From Clostridiales bacterium (lineage in GTDB: Bacteria > Bacillota > Clostridia > Oscillospirales > Acutalibacteraceae), in contig JAAYFA010000089.1 in NCBI GenBank assembly GCA_012728445.1, positions 1 to 12,281 of the forward strand: 12,281 bases of DNA, given 5' to 3'. Numbering within the stretch: position 1 is the stretch's first letter; each line of letters starts with the position of its first letter. Below are positions 1 through 7,432 of this stretch, one piece after another. The translations under genes were made by a program, and so were the position numbers. The notes below the pieces were generated by a model. The model was not told where the DNA came from. It saw only the letters and a program-made list of their open reading frames with translations, and did no database searches.

Positions 1-1
1 A

Positions 2-718
2 GCACTGCGTATCAATGCAGAACTGATTAATGCAAACCAATATAAACTGCAAAAAGGCGCCGTGTTTTGCGACGTCGAAAACTATTATGATGCGAATAAA
101 ATTCTCAGAATACCGCTTGACCCGTCGCTGAGCCCTTCCGCCAATTCGCAAAAGTATTACAAAGCCTACCGCAAGGCGAAAACCGCCGAGCAAATGCTGG
201 ACAAACTGATTAAAAAAGGCGAACTGGAGTTCCAGTACCTCGAAACCGTTGCGGACACCTTGTTCAGGTCAAGCACAAAAGCGGAACTGGACGAAATTCG
301 CACCGAGCTCGTTGACGGCGGCTACATCAAACACAAACGCTCGGCACAAAAAGCGGATAAACCGTTGCCTCCCTTTGCATATATTTCAGCTGACGGCTTC
401 AAAATCCTCGCCGGGCGCAACAACCTCCAAAACGACCGTCTGTCTTTAAAAACTGCCGGTAAAAATGACCTGTGGTTACACACGCAAAAAATCCCGGGAT
501 CGCATGTGATTGTTGTAGCGGAAAACAAGGAAATACCGCACTCAACCATCGAACAAGCCGCCCGCATAGCGGCGTATCACAGCAAGGCAAGGGAATCTAC
601 GCTCGTACCGGTGGACTACACTCCTGTAAAAAATCTAAAAAAACCATCAGGCGCTCTGCCGGGCAAGGTGATATATAATACCTTCCACACGCTGTGGGTA
701 AAACCCGGACTCGAATAA
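2..718 (+). CDS. rqcH: RqcH/NFACT family protein, C-terminal part (5' end outside window)
   Basis: The frame is open from the first bases of the window to TAA at 716-718, so this is the last ~238 residues of a gene starting upstream. The GTG at 62 lies inside the frame and is not the start. The translation has the NFACT features: a run with IPLDPSLSPSANSQKYYKAY, then a helical, charged stretch suited to a coiled coil, then an NFACT-R (DUF814) domain around 395-640 with DLWLHTQKIPGSHVIV. Family members are usually about 560-590 residues, so the NFACT-N region is off-window. In Bacillus subtilis, RqcH binds stalled 60S-like (50S) ribosome complexes and recruits tRNA-Ala to add C-terminal alanine tails for degradation. 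Older annotations call these fibronectin-binding proteins. Family assignment is firm; the ribosome-rescue role is inferred by homology. Confidence 0.9.
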   Translation, partial: ALRINAELINANQYKLQKGAVFCDVENYYDANKILRIPLDPSLSPSANSQKYYKAYRKAKTAEQMLDKLIKKGELEFQYLETVADTLFRSSTKAELDEIRTELVDGGYIKHKRSAQKADKPLPPFAYISADGFKILAGRNNLQNDRLSLKTAGKNDLWLHTQKIPGSHVIVVAENKEIPHSTIEQAARIAAYHSKARESTLVPVDYTPVKNLKKPSGALPGKVIYNTFHTLWVKPGLE

Positions 719-724
719 AACGAG

Positions 725-760
725 AAAGGCAGGCGGAATCTTTGATCGGCCTGCTTTTTT
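725..760 (+). terminator. Rho-independent terminator after rqcH
   Basis: Six bases GCAGGC (729-734) pair with GCCTGC (749-754). The stem extends through a G-U pair and three A-T pairs (725-728 with 755-758), around a 14-nt loop. A run of six T (755-760) follows directly. It lies 7 bp after the rqcH stop and upstream of the ileS promoter, so it should separate the two transcripts. Confidence 0.85.
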
Positions 761-774
761 ATTAGTTTTACGCC

Positions 775-802
775 TTGAATTATTAACAAACATGTGTATA
801 AT
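775..802 (+). promoter_or_regulatory. Putative sigma-A promoter for ileS
   Basis: TTGAAT (775-780) is a good -35 box and TATAAT (797-802) a perfect -10 box, separated by 16 bp. The start of transcription would fall near 809, leaving a leader of about 45 nt before the ileS ATG. The site sits just after the rqcH terminator, where an ileS promoter would be expected. The spacing is one base short of the optimum and the region is very AT-rich, so chance matches are possible. Confidence 0.6.
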
Positions 803-816
803 TATTATGTTATACA
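795..816. promoter_or_regulatory. Inverted repeat over the ileS -10 box (possible operator)
   Basis: TGTATAA (795-801) is repeated as the exact reverse complement TTATACA (810-816) across an 8-nt spacer. It overlaps the -10 hexamer and the expected start of transcription, where a repressor site would act. The AT-richness makes chance occurrence plausible, and no regulator is encoded beside it. Confidence 0.25.
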
Positions 817-855
817 TAATTACATTTTATATATAAAATAACCGGAGGTACTACA

Positions 856-3800
856 ATGGCAGAAAACGAAAAAAATGCTTTCATTCAAACAGAACTCGAA
901 GTTATGGAGTTCTGGGAAAAGAACAAATGCTATGAGCAACTGCGCCTGAAGAACAAGGATAAACCGCGGTTTCGCTTTTTGGATGGGCCCATAACCGCCA
1001 ACAATCCTATGGGTATTCACCATGCTTGGGGCAGGACTTTAAAAGATACGTTCATCCGTTATAAAGCGATGCAAGGTTTTGATTGTCGCGGGCAAAACGG
1101 TTTTGACTCGCAGGGTCTTTGGGTTGAGGTTGAGGTGGAAAAAGAGCTCGGCTTTGAAAGCAAGCGAGATATCGAAGAATATGGAATGGATAAGTTTACA
1201 CAAAAATGCATCGAAAGAGTCCAGCGCTTTTCCGGCATCATAACGGAACAATCCAAACGCCTCGGGCAATGGATGGACTGGGAACATTCATATTTTACGC
1301 ATACCGATCAAAATATCCAGGGAATCTGGTATTTCTTAAAAAAGTGCAACGAAAACGGTTGGCTGCGCAGCGAATATAAGCCCATGCCTTGGTGCCCCCG
1401 TTGCGGTACCTCCCTGTCCGAGCACGAAATGACAGGTTCTTACAAGATGATGACCCACAATGCGGTCTTCTTTAAATTGCCGATTCTCGACTCTTCGCGC
1501 AAGACGGGGGAACCCGCGCGCAAAATGCTGGCCTGGACCACAACCCCTTGGACGCTCACTGCCAATGTCGCACTTGCCGTTAATCCGGAAGTCGATTATG
1601 TGGAGGTGAAGGTCAAGAGTGATGACGCGCTGTTGATCCTTGCTAAAAACGCTATCAAGCTCCTTGAAGCCGACAAAGTGGATGTTGTGCGTGTCTTCAA
1701 AGGCACAGAGCTTGTTGGGCTGCAATTTGAAACATGTTTCCCTGATTTTGAAGCGCAAGCAGGGATTGAGCATAAAATAGTATCTTGGGAAGATGTAGAC
1801 GCCGCAGAAGGTGTCGGCATCGTCCATATTGCGCCGGGCTGCGGCGTGGAAGACTTTGAACTCGGTACTTCTCTTGGGCTTCCGCAAGTGATGCCGGTGG
1901 ATGATGCAGGCATTTTCCTTGAAGGTTTTGGATTTTTAACCGGCAAAGACAGCCACGATGCGGCGGATGAAATTTTTGCGGCGTTAGAAAAATCCGGCAA
2001 ACTGTACAAGGTTCATGCGCACGAGCATAGTTATCCCATTTGTTGGCGTTGTAAGACGGAAGTTATTTTCCGCCTCGTCCCGGCGTGGTATATCGCAACA
2101 GAAGAGCTCAAGCCCCGCTTAATCAAAGCGTCCGACAGCGTGAAGTGGGAGCCGGAATCAAACGGTAAGCGTATGAACGACTGGCTGCAGAACATGGGCG
2201 ATTGGAACATTTCCCGCAAACGCTACTACGGGATGCCGCTGCCGTTTTATCCTTGTGAAGAATGCGGTGAGGTCACGGTTGTGGGTTCAAAAGCGGAGCT
2301 CAAAGAGCTCGGCGGCGAAGGTGTAGACGAACTGCCTGAACTACACAGGCCGTGGATAGACGAAATTAAGATAAACTGCCCCAAGTGCGGCGCCAAAGTC
2401 AGCCGTATCAGCGAAATCGGCGACGTCTGGTTGGATGCCGGCATTGTTCCGTTTTCTACACTGGGTTATTTTGACAATAAAGAGGACTGGCGCAAAAACT
2501 TTCCTGCCGAGTGGGTGACGGAAATGCGCGAGCAGGTTCGCCTGTGGTTCTACTCCATGCTGTTTATGAGCGTGGTGCTCGAAGACCGTGCTCCTTACGA
2601 GCGTGTTTTATCTCATAATTCCGTTATTTCGGAAGACGGTACCAAATTTTCAAAAACCGGGTTTATGATTCGCTTTGACGAAGCGGCGGAAAAAATAGGC
2701 GCGGATCCCATCCGTTATTTATATGCCGGTGCGCCGGTCGCCAACGATGTCCGTTTTGGCTTCAACCTGGGCGACGAGGCCAGGCGTAAACTCTTGTCCT
2801 TCTGGAATATCTTTACCTTTTTTGACACCTATGCGTCTATTGATAACCCCGTGTTGGACGGCTTTACGCCGGAAAAAGAGGCCTTGAGCCCGACCGATCG
2901 CTGGCTGATTATCCGTACGAATGAATATATCAAGAAGGCAACAGCCGTGTTGGAAGACTATAAAACCTACTTGCTCATCAAAGAGTTTGAAGTGTTTGTG
3001 GATGATATCTCTAACTGGTATATCCGCACGAACCGTCGCCGTTTTTGGAAAACGGAGGACGAAGCGGACAAAAAGGTTGCTTATTGGGTGCTCTATTTTG
3101 CGCTGGAAGCCTGTGTCAAAACAATGGCGCCCGTGATTCCGTTTATGACAGAGAAAATCTGGCAGGACTTGACCCGCAAGACGCTTCCGTCCTCACCGAT
3201 TTCGGTGCACTTAAGCGATTGGCCAACACCGCTGGAGGGCTTTGAAGACGACGGAATCATCGAGCAGACAGTCATAGCGCGTGACGCCATCACCACCGCA
3301 ATGCGCCTGCGCAACGAACAGCAGCTCAAAGTCCGCCAACCGCTGAATAAAATGTACATCTGCACAAACGCCGACTCTGCGGAAAAAGTGAAGGTTTTTG
3401 AACAAAACATTCTGGACGAACTGAATATAAAAGAGATTGTGTATATTGAAGACTTCAATATACTACAGGACGCATATCTGGGGGTAAACTTTAAAACGGC
3501 AGGCGCCGTACTCAAGCAAAATGTCAACAAATTCAAGCAAAGCCTTGAACAAGCCACGCCGGAGCAAATGTACGCTATGGTAGAGCAACTTGACAAAACC
3601 GGCCGTGTGACGATGGACGGCTGGGACGAAGACTTTGCCGCCGAGCTGTTTGTCAAACAATCACGCACCAAGGCGGGCATCGTCAGCGCCGAGTGCGCCG
3701 GCGAAATGACTGTCGCGCTTGACACTGTGCTGCCCGAACAGCTTATTCGCGAAGGCACCGTTAGGGACATTGTTCGCCAGTGCCAACTGTTGCGCAAAGA

Positions 3801-4008
3801 GGCGGGCTACAGTGTGGAACAAAGAATCACCGTTTCGCTGAGCAGCACGAGCGGTTTTATTATGAATGCGCTTAAAGAAAGCAGTCAGCATATTTCAACC
3901 GAACTGTTAGCGACAAAAGTATTGTTTAACAAAGAGATCGAAGCGGATATGTCAAAAGAGATCGAAGCCGGCGACGACATGGTAACGATAGCAGTCAGGA
4001 AAGAGTAG
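856..4008 (+). CDS. ileS: Isoleucyl-tRNA synthetase, IleRS2-like, with altered HIGH motif
   Basis: This class Ia synthetase charges tRNA-Ile with isoleucine in the cytoplasm. The 1050-residue length fits IleRS. The ATG follows GGAGGT (844-849) with 6-nt spacing. Visible parts in order: Rossmann start with DGPITANNPMGIHHAWGR, signature motif GIHH at residues 53-56 where HxGH is usual; Cys pair C180/C183 (WCPRCG); CP1 editing domain beginning near residue 224 (AWTTTPWTL) and including GIVHIAPGCGVEDF; Cys pairs C396/C399, C467/C470 and C508/C511, likely zinc knuckles; catalytic-loop motif KFSKT at 597-601 in place of KMSKS; anticodon-binding domain with NWYIRTNRRRFW; and a C-terminal region with RKEAGYSVEQRI typical of IleRS2. 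The GxHH form is, as I recall, reported for a subset of IleRS2 with very high mupirocin resistance. Isoleucine specificity rather than another class Ia specificity is inferred from overall similarity. Confidence 0.93.
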   Translation: MAENEKNAFIQTELEVMEFWEKNKCYEQLRLKNKDKPRFRFLDGPITANNPMGIHHAWGRTLKDTFIRYKAMQGFDCRGQNGFDSQGLWVEVEVEKELGFESKRDIEEYGMDKFTQKCIERVQRFSGIITEQSKRLGQWMDWEHSYFTHTDQNIQGIWYFLKKCNENGWLRSEYKPMPWCPRCGTSLSEHEMTGSYKMMTHNAVFFKLPILDSSRKTGEPARKMLAWTTTPWTLTANVALAVNPEVDYVEVKVKSDDALLILAKNAIKLLEADKVDVVRVFKGTELVGLQFETCFPDFEAQAGIEHKIVSWEDVDAAEGVGIVHIAPGCGVEDFELGTSLGLPQVMPVDDAGIFLEGFGFLTGKDSHDAADEIFAALEKSGKLYKVHAHEHSYPICWRCKTEVIFRLVPAWYIATEELKPRLIKASDSVKWEPESNGKRMNDWLQNMGDWNISRKRYYGMPLPFYPCEECGEVTVVGSKAELKELGGEGVDELPELHRPWIDEIKINCPKCGAKVSRISEIGDVWLDAGIVPFSTLGYFDNKEDWRKNFPAEWVTEMREQVRLWFYSMLFMSVVLEDRAPYERVLSHNSVISEDGTKFSKTGFMIRFDEAAEKIGADPIRYLYAGAPVANDVRFGFNLGDEARRKLLSFWNIFTFFDTYASIDNPVLDGFTPEKEALSPTDRWLIIRTNEYIKKATAVLEDYKTYLLIKEFEVFVDDISNWYIRTNRRRFWKTEDEADKKVAYWVLYFALEACVKTMAPVIPFMTEKIWQDLTRKTLPSSPISVHLSDWPTPLEGFEDDGIIEQTVIARDAITTAMRLRNEQQLKVRQPLNKMYICTNADSAEKVKVFEQNILDELNIKEIVYIEDFNILQDAYLGVNFKTAGAVLKQNVNKFKQSLEQATPEQMYAMVEQLDKTGRVTMDGWDEDFAAELFVKQSRTKAGIVSAECAGEMTVALDTVLPEQLIREGTVRDIVRQCQLLRKEAGYSVEQRITVSLSSTSGFIMNALKESSQHISTELLATKVLFNKEIEADMSKEIEAGDDMVTIAVRKE

Positions 4009-4030
4009 AGAAGCAAAACGAGGTATTGAA

Positions 4031-4513
4031 ATGAAAAAGTTCTTATTTTACCTAATACAGTTTACATGGGCTTTGCCACAAAACTTGGTGGGGGGCGTGG
4101 CTTATCTTATTTTATCGAGAAAGTACAAACACGAACGTTTTCATCGCTCCTTTATCACTTATATATCAAAGAAAAATTTCGGTGGTGTTTCAATCGGCAT
4201 CTTTATCTTTATAAACCCCGACAAGAACGAGAAATGGTTACATGATACCCGAATACACGAGTACGGCCACACCATCCAATCCCTTGTGCTGGGTCCATTG
4301 TTTGTGTTTGTTGTTGCGTTGCCTTCCGTTATTTGGTGCGGTTCAAAAAGGCTTAACAAATACCGTAAGGAGAACGACGTCTCCTACTACTGGCTCTACT
4401 GTGAAGGCTGGGCCAATCTTTGGGGGGCTCGTTTCAGCAAAGAAAACTTTATCAGTGATGAAATGCGCAACAGAGGTCACTTTGGGAAACCTTTGAAAAA
4501 GTATATCGCCTAA
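4031..4513 (+). CDS. Small hydrophobic protein with HEYGH metal-binding motif, unknown function
   Basis: A 160-residue protein whose ATG lies 22 bp after ileS, preceded by a modest AGGT ribosome binding site (4021-4024). It has hydrophobic stretches at about residues 4-28, 51-61 and 84-104, so it is probably membrane-associated. H76-E77-Y78-G79-H80 fits the HExxH zinc-metalloprotease signature. A downstream glutamate, E125 in YCEGWAN, is placed where a third zinc ligand could be. I recognise this as a type of conserved hypothetical protein with HEYGHTIQ, but know no assigned function. The motif is seen directly; protease activity is only an inference. The two His of the motif sit just before a hydrophobic segment, somewhat like intramembrane metalloproteases, but the protein is short. 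The close spacing suggests co-transcription with ileS. Confidence 0.75.
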   Translation: MKKFLFYLIQFTWALPQNLVGGVAYLILSRKYKHERFHRSFITYISKKNFGGVSIGIFIFINPDKNEKWLHDTRIHEYGHTIQSLVLGPLFVFVVALPSVIWCGSKRLNKYRKENDVSYYWLYCEGWANLWGARFSKENFISDEMRNRGHFGKPLKKYIA

Positions 4514-4561
4514 CGCAAGATTAACGCACGATGGGTTTACGAACGCAAGTATTCATCCGAT

Positions 4562-4567
4562 GGGGGG
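4562..4567 (+). promoter_or_regulatory. Ribosome binding site fixing the DUF4364 start
   Basis: A run of six G lies 8 nt before ATG 4576. No comparable site precedes the in-frame ATG at 4531, which favours the shorter protein. Confidence 0.55.
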
Positions 4568-4575
4568 CTGAAAAT

Positions 4576-5136
4576 ATGACGGATTATGACGCATTCTCGG
4601 CCGGGGTGGAGTTCGGCGGACTGCGCACCAGGCAGGAGATTAAGCTGCTGATTTGCTATCTGTTGGAAAACCTCGAAAAACCGCTTTCCAAAACGCAGAT
4701 AAGTCAAATCATGCAAGGACAGGGGCTTGCGAATTATTTTGAAGTCAATCAGGCCTTGGATGAACTTGCTTCAGCCGGTACGGTGCAAGTAAGGCTGTTT
4801 GAAGAACAGGAAATGCTGTTTTTGACCGAAACGGTTCATGAGGCGACAAAGATACTCGAGAGCGACCTGCCAAAAGCCGTGAGAGAAAAAGCGATAAATG
4901 CGGCTGTGAAAATGCAGACAAAAGCGCGCCGCCTGCGTGAAAATAAAATTGAAGTCAAAAAGCTCGAGACCGGCTACCACGTCACCTTCACGATTTCCGA
5001 CAAGGACGACGTTTTGATGAGCCTGACTGTCTATGTTGCGGATATAACTCAAGTTGAAACAATCAAACTGGGCTTCTTAAATGACCCGGTAGGCCTGTAT
5101 TCGGCCATTATTGCGTCGCTTACGAGCAATAGCTGA
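4576..5136 (+). CDS. DUF4364 family protein, likely winged-helix N-terminus
   Basis: From ATG 4576 the product has 186 residues. A start at 4531 would add 15 residues that do not resemble the family. The N-terminal part matches what I know of DUF4364: DAFSAGVEFGGLRTRQEIKLL is typical, followed by ICYLLENLEKPLSKTQISQI and GLANYFEVNQALDELASAG, consistent with a winged helix-turn-helix over residues ~13-70. The C-terminal half is a mixed helix and strand domain with no motif I can name. The family is widespread in Clostridia and its role is not established; a DNA-binding regulator is a reasonable guess from the fold. It lies 62 bp after the HEYGH gene on the same strand. Confidence 0.8.
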   Translation: MTDYDAFSAGVEFGGLRTRQEIKLLICYLLENLEKPLSKTQISQIMQGQGLANYFEVNQALDELASAGTVQVRLFEEQEMLFLTETVHEATKILESDLPKAVREKAINAAVKMQTKARRLRENKIEVKKLETGYHVTFTISDKDDVLMSLTVYVADITQVETIKLGFLNDPVGLYSAIIASLTSNS

Positions 5137-5183
5137 ACGATAATTTACCAATTGTTCAACATAAAAAAGGACGGTGCGTTATT

Positions 5184-5840
5184 TTGAAAAAACGATTATG
5201 CGTATTGCTTGCAGCGACACTGATTTTTACAACTTTTGGCGGCTGCGGCAAGCCACAGGTTGAAACCGTCGAGGTTGCCAAGGCAGATTCAATCGTCAAT
5301 TTTGCATCATACAAAGAGGACATCATTGCGTTATTGGATAAGGCAAAGGTGAACTATGATTTTTCCGAGTTTTTTGTCGGAGACGAGAAAAATGCGCCGG
5401 AAGCATCTCCATACTTTTACGTCATGAAAATTGTCTTAAAGGATGAGCCCGACAGAGAAATAAGCATTGGGTTTAATAACGATGATCGAATTGAAAGCTT
5501 TACGGCTTCAATTACTGTTTCACAGCCGACGATTGGAGAGTGCGATTTAAATATTCGGGATTACTCATATTTGAGAAAGATATTTAATCTGGTGTCCGAA
5601 ATTGAGGTTTCCGCGTTTGACTGCAATCGTCTGATGAGGTCCACACGCAGGGGCAGTAAAGAACAATATGAAAGCAATACAGATGCATTCTACAAGAAGA
5701 AGGAAAGGTTTTTCTCACAGGACAAAACTGAAACTTGGGTTTTGCAATACTCAATTTATTACAATACAACATCGGACCCGCTTGTATTTGAAGAAACGTT
5801 GGCGTTTAAAGGTAATTTGGCGCCAAGGACCGCATCTTAA
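5184..5840 (+). CDS. Predicted lipoprotein of unknown function
   Basis: A 218-residue protein with TTG start, preceded by a purine-rich AAAAAGGACGG tract (5165-5174). The N-terminus has KKR, a hydrophobic core (residues ~5-18) and FGGC ending at Cys21. This is a lipobox with Phe instead of the usual Leu at -3, so anchoring to the outer face of the membrane after lipidation is likely but not certain. The mature part is mostly polar with several strand-like segments (for example FYVMKIVLKDE, ISIGFNN, WVLQYSIYY) and no recognised domain. It follows the DUF4364 gene by 47 bp and precedes the sugar symporter by 35 bp. A sugar-binding role is not supported: it is much smaller than ABC solute-binding proteins and no ABC permease is nearby. 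Confidence 0.7.
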   Translation: MKKRLCVLLAATLIFTTFGGCGKPQVETVEVAKADSIVNFASYKEDIIALLDKAKVNYDFSEFFVGDEKNAPEASPYFYVMKIVLKDEPDREISIGFNNDDRIESFTASITVSQPTIGECDLNIRDYSYLRKIFNLVSEIEVSAFDCNRLMRSTRRGSKEQYESNTDAFYKKKERFFSQDKTETWVLQYSIYYNTTSDPLVFEETLAFKGNLAPRTAS

Positions 5841-5861
5841 CTTCTAAAGCATAAAAATATC

Positions 5862-5867
5862 AGGAGG
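5862..5867 (+). promoter_or_regulatory. Strong ribosome binding site for the symporter TTG start
   Basis: A perfect AGGAGG lies 8 nt before TTG 5876. It supports this non-ATG start, which also gives the expected N-terminus ahead of the first membrane segment. Confidence 0.75.
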
Positions 5868-5875
5868 ACGAACTA

Positions 5876-7387
5876 TTGGGGGAGCGGCTCAAACGGGCTA
5901 TAGGCGTTGAAGGTAGTTTTAAAGAGGCAATTTTGCCGATGCTCGGCTATAACTCGGCGAGTATTCTCTTCGGCGGCGGCGGCCACATCATATCCTTGTA
6001 CTTTATGAGCTTTTTAACAGAGGTGGAAGGGCTTAATACCAAGCAGGCGGGGTTGGTCATTCTATTCGGTCTTGTATGGGACGCCATTACAGACCCGGCG
6101 ATGGGATTGATTACCGACCGCACTCGTTCACGCTTCGGTCGGCATCGGCTGTATATGTTGCTGGGCATAGCCCCGGTGGCGGTGTCTTATTTTATGCTTT
6201 GGAACTCCTTTGGCCTCTCAAGCCTTGGCAGGGATGGCGTCACAATGACTTATTACGTCATTGCCTACATGCTTTTCAGCACCGCTACGACCGTCGTTGC
6301 AGTGCCCCACACGGCCATGTTGCCCGAACTTGCTCCGCAATATTTTTTACGAACACAATATAAATCGGTGGAATATTTAATCAACTCCGTGGGCATGACG
6401 TCCTCCTTTGTTTTGGCTTCACTGATTTTTGGCTATGTCAACATGGATTCGCTTACCCCGGCCGCCAGACCAAAATTCATGCTTATGGGTGGCATCCTCT
6501 GTTTGTTTTTCTCTTTACCTCTTATTTTTACTTTTCTTTCTACCAAGGAGCCGAACTCGAAAGACATGGTGCTCCAACCGCTTGATATAAAAAGTCTGCT
6601 TAATGAGTACATTCAGGTATTCAAGAATAAGGCTTTCAGGCGGTATTTTTTTATCGGCTTATTTTTCATGATGAGCAGAGGCTTTTACAATTATTCCAAT
6701 CAATTTTTTATCCGTTATGTGGCCAAAAAATGGAATCGTTATAATATCATCATGACAATAGCGGGCATAGCGGAAGCATCCGCATTTCCGATAAACTTTT
6801 GGCTGACCAAAAAACATGGCAAACAGTTTTGCGGCAAAATTTTGACACCGGTGGTGATTGCCGGGATTGCGCTGAATTTGTTTGTCACCGCGGCTTCGCC
6901 GGCAATTCTTCTGTATTTGGCGGTTATACTGTTCAACTTTGGCTTCTCCGGCATCGGTTTTGTGTCGACCAATATACAACCGGATGTGACGGATGTAGAT
7001 GAGCTGATAACGGGCAGGAGACGGGAAGGCGTTATAGCGACCTTCAGTTCGTTTATAAAGAAGACCGTCAGTGGACTGATGGGTTCTATGACAGGCTTTA
7101 TACTAAGTGCTTTCGGCTTTCAAACCGGCAAAGGCGATATTGTTCAGTCACCAAAAGCTGTTAGAGGTTTGCGGTTAACTTATATTTATTTTCCGATTAT
7201 TTTTATTACACTGAGTGCCGTATCAATTTTCAACTACAGCATGACCAAAAAAGACCATGAAATGATTAAAGCGGCCATTCAAGAAAAGAAAGAAAAAGGT
7301 TTTGCGACACTAACCGACGAACAAAGAAAAATTTGCGAAAACATAGCGGGTCAAAAATTTGAAGCGATGTGGATATCTAGGTATTAA
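5876..7387 (+). CDS. GPH-family (MFS_2) sugar:cation symporter
   Basis: A 503-residue, very hydrophobic protein with the layout of a 12-segment transporter of the glycoside-pentoside-hexuronide:cation symporter family. The key evidence is the motif beginning at W68, WDAITDPAMGLITDRTRSRF, followed by GRHR (88-91). It joins the conserved Asp-Pro pair D73-P74 with the charged loop between membrane segments 2 and 3. The substrate cannot be read from the sequence. Its position two genes before rhamnose isomerase suggests L-rhamnose, a rhamnoside or an oligosaccharide containing rhamnose, entering with H+ or Na+. The C-terminus is a short charged cytoplasmic tail (residues ~465-503). Spacing to the next gene is 45 bp without a terminator. 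Confidence 0.9.
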   Translation: MGERLKRAIGVEGSFKEAILPMLGYNSASILFGGGGHIISLYFMSFLTEVEGLNTKQAGLVILFGLVWDAITDPAMGLITDRTRSRFGRHRLYMLLGIAPVAVSYFMLWNSFGLSSLGRDGVTMTYYVIAYMLFSTATTVVAVPHTAMLPELAPQYFLRTQYKSVEYLINSVGMTSSFVLASLIFGYVNMDSLTPAARPKFMLMGGILCLFFSLPLIFTFLSTKEPNSKDMVLQPLDIKSLLNEYIQVFKNKAFRRYFFIGLFFMMSRGFYNYSNQFFIRYVAKKWNRYNIIMTIAGIAEASAFPINFWLTKKHGKQFCGKILTPVVIAGIALNLFVTAASPAILLYLAVILFNFGFSGIGFVSTNIQPDVTDVDELITGRRREGVIATFSSFIKKTVSGLMGSMTGFILSAFGFQTGKGDIVQSPKAVRGLRLTYIYFPIIFITLSAVSIFNYSMTKKDHEMIKAAIQEKKEKGFATLTDEQRKICENIAGQKFEAMWISRY

Positions 7388-7432
7388 AAACAGCGGACGA
7401 CGGATATTTTTTATGCGAAAGGAACGAATTGA

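Noticed and set aside
1336..1887. A 183-codon minus-strand frame inside ileS
   Set aside because: It lies wholly within the IleRS editing-domain region, with no protein-like motifs of its own.
3093..3797. A 234-codon open frame on the minus strand inside ileS
   Set aside because: Its Ser/Cys-rich translation is typical of antisense frames, and the ileS reading frame is continuous and conserved across it.
4531..4575. Longer N-terminus for the DUF4364 protein from ATG 4531
   Set aside because: No ribosome binding site is near it, the added 15 residues do not resemble the family, and a G-rich site lies at the right distance from ATG 4576.
5134..5158. Hairpin TGAACGAT / ATTGTTCA at the end of the DUF4364 gene
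   Set aside because: Only 8 bp with one G-U and a 9-nt AT-rich loop, and no T-run follows, so it is not a convincing terminator. It could still be a weak mRNA structure.
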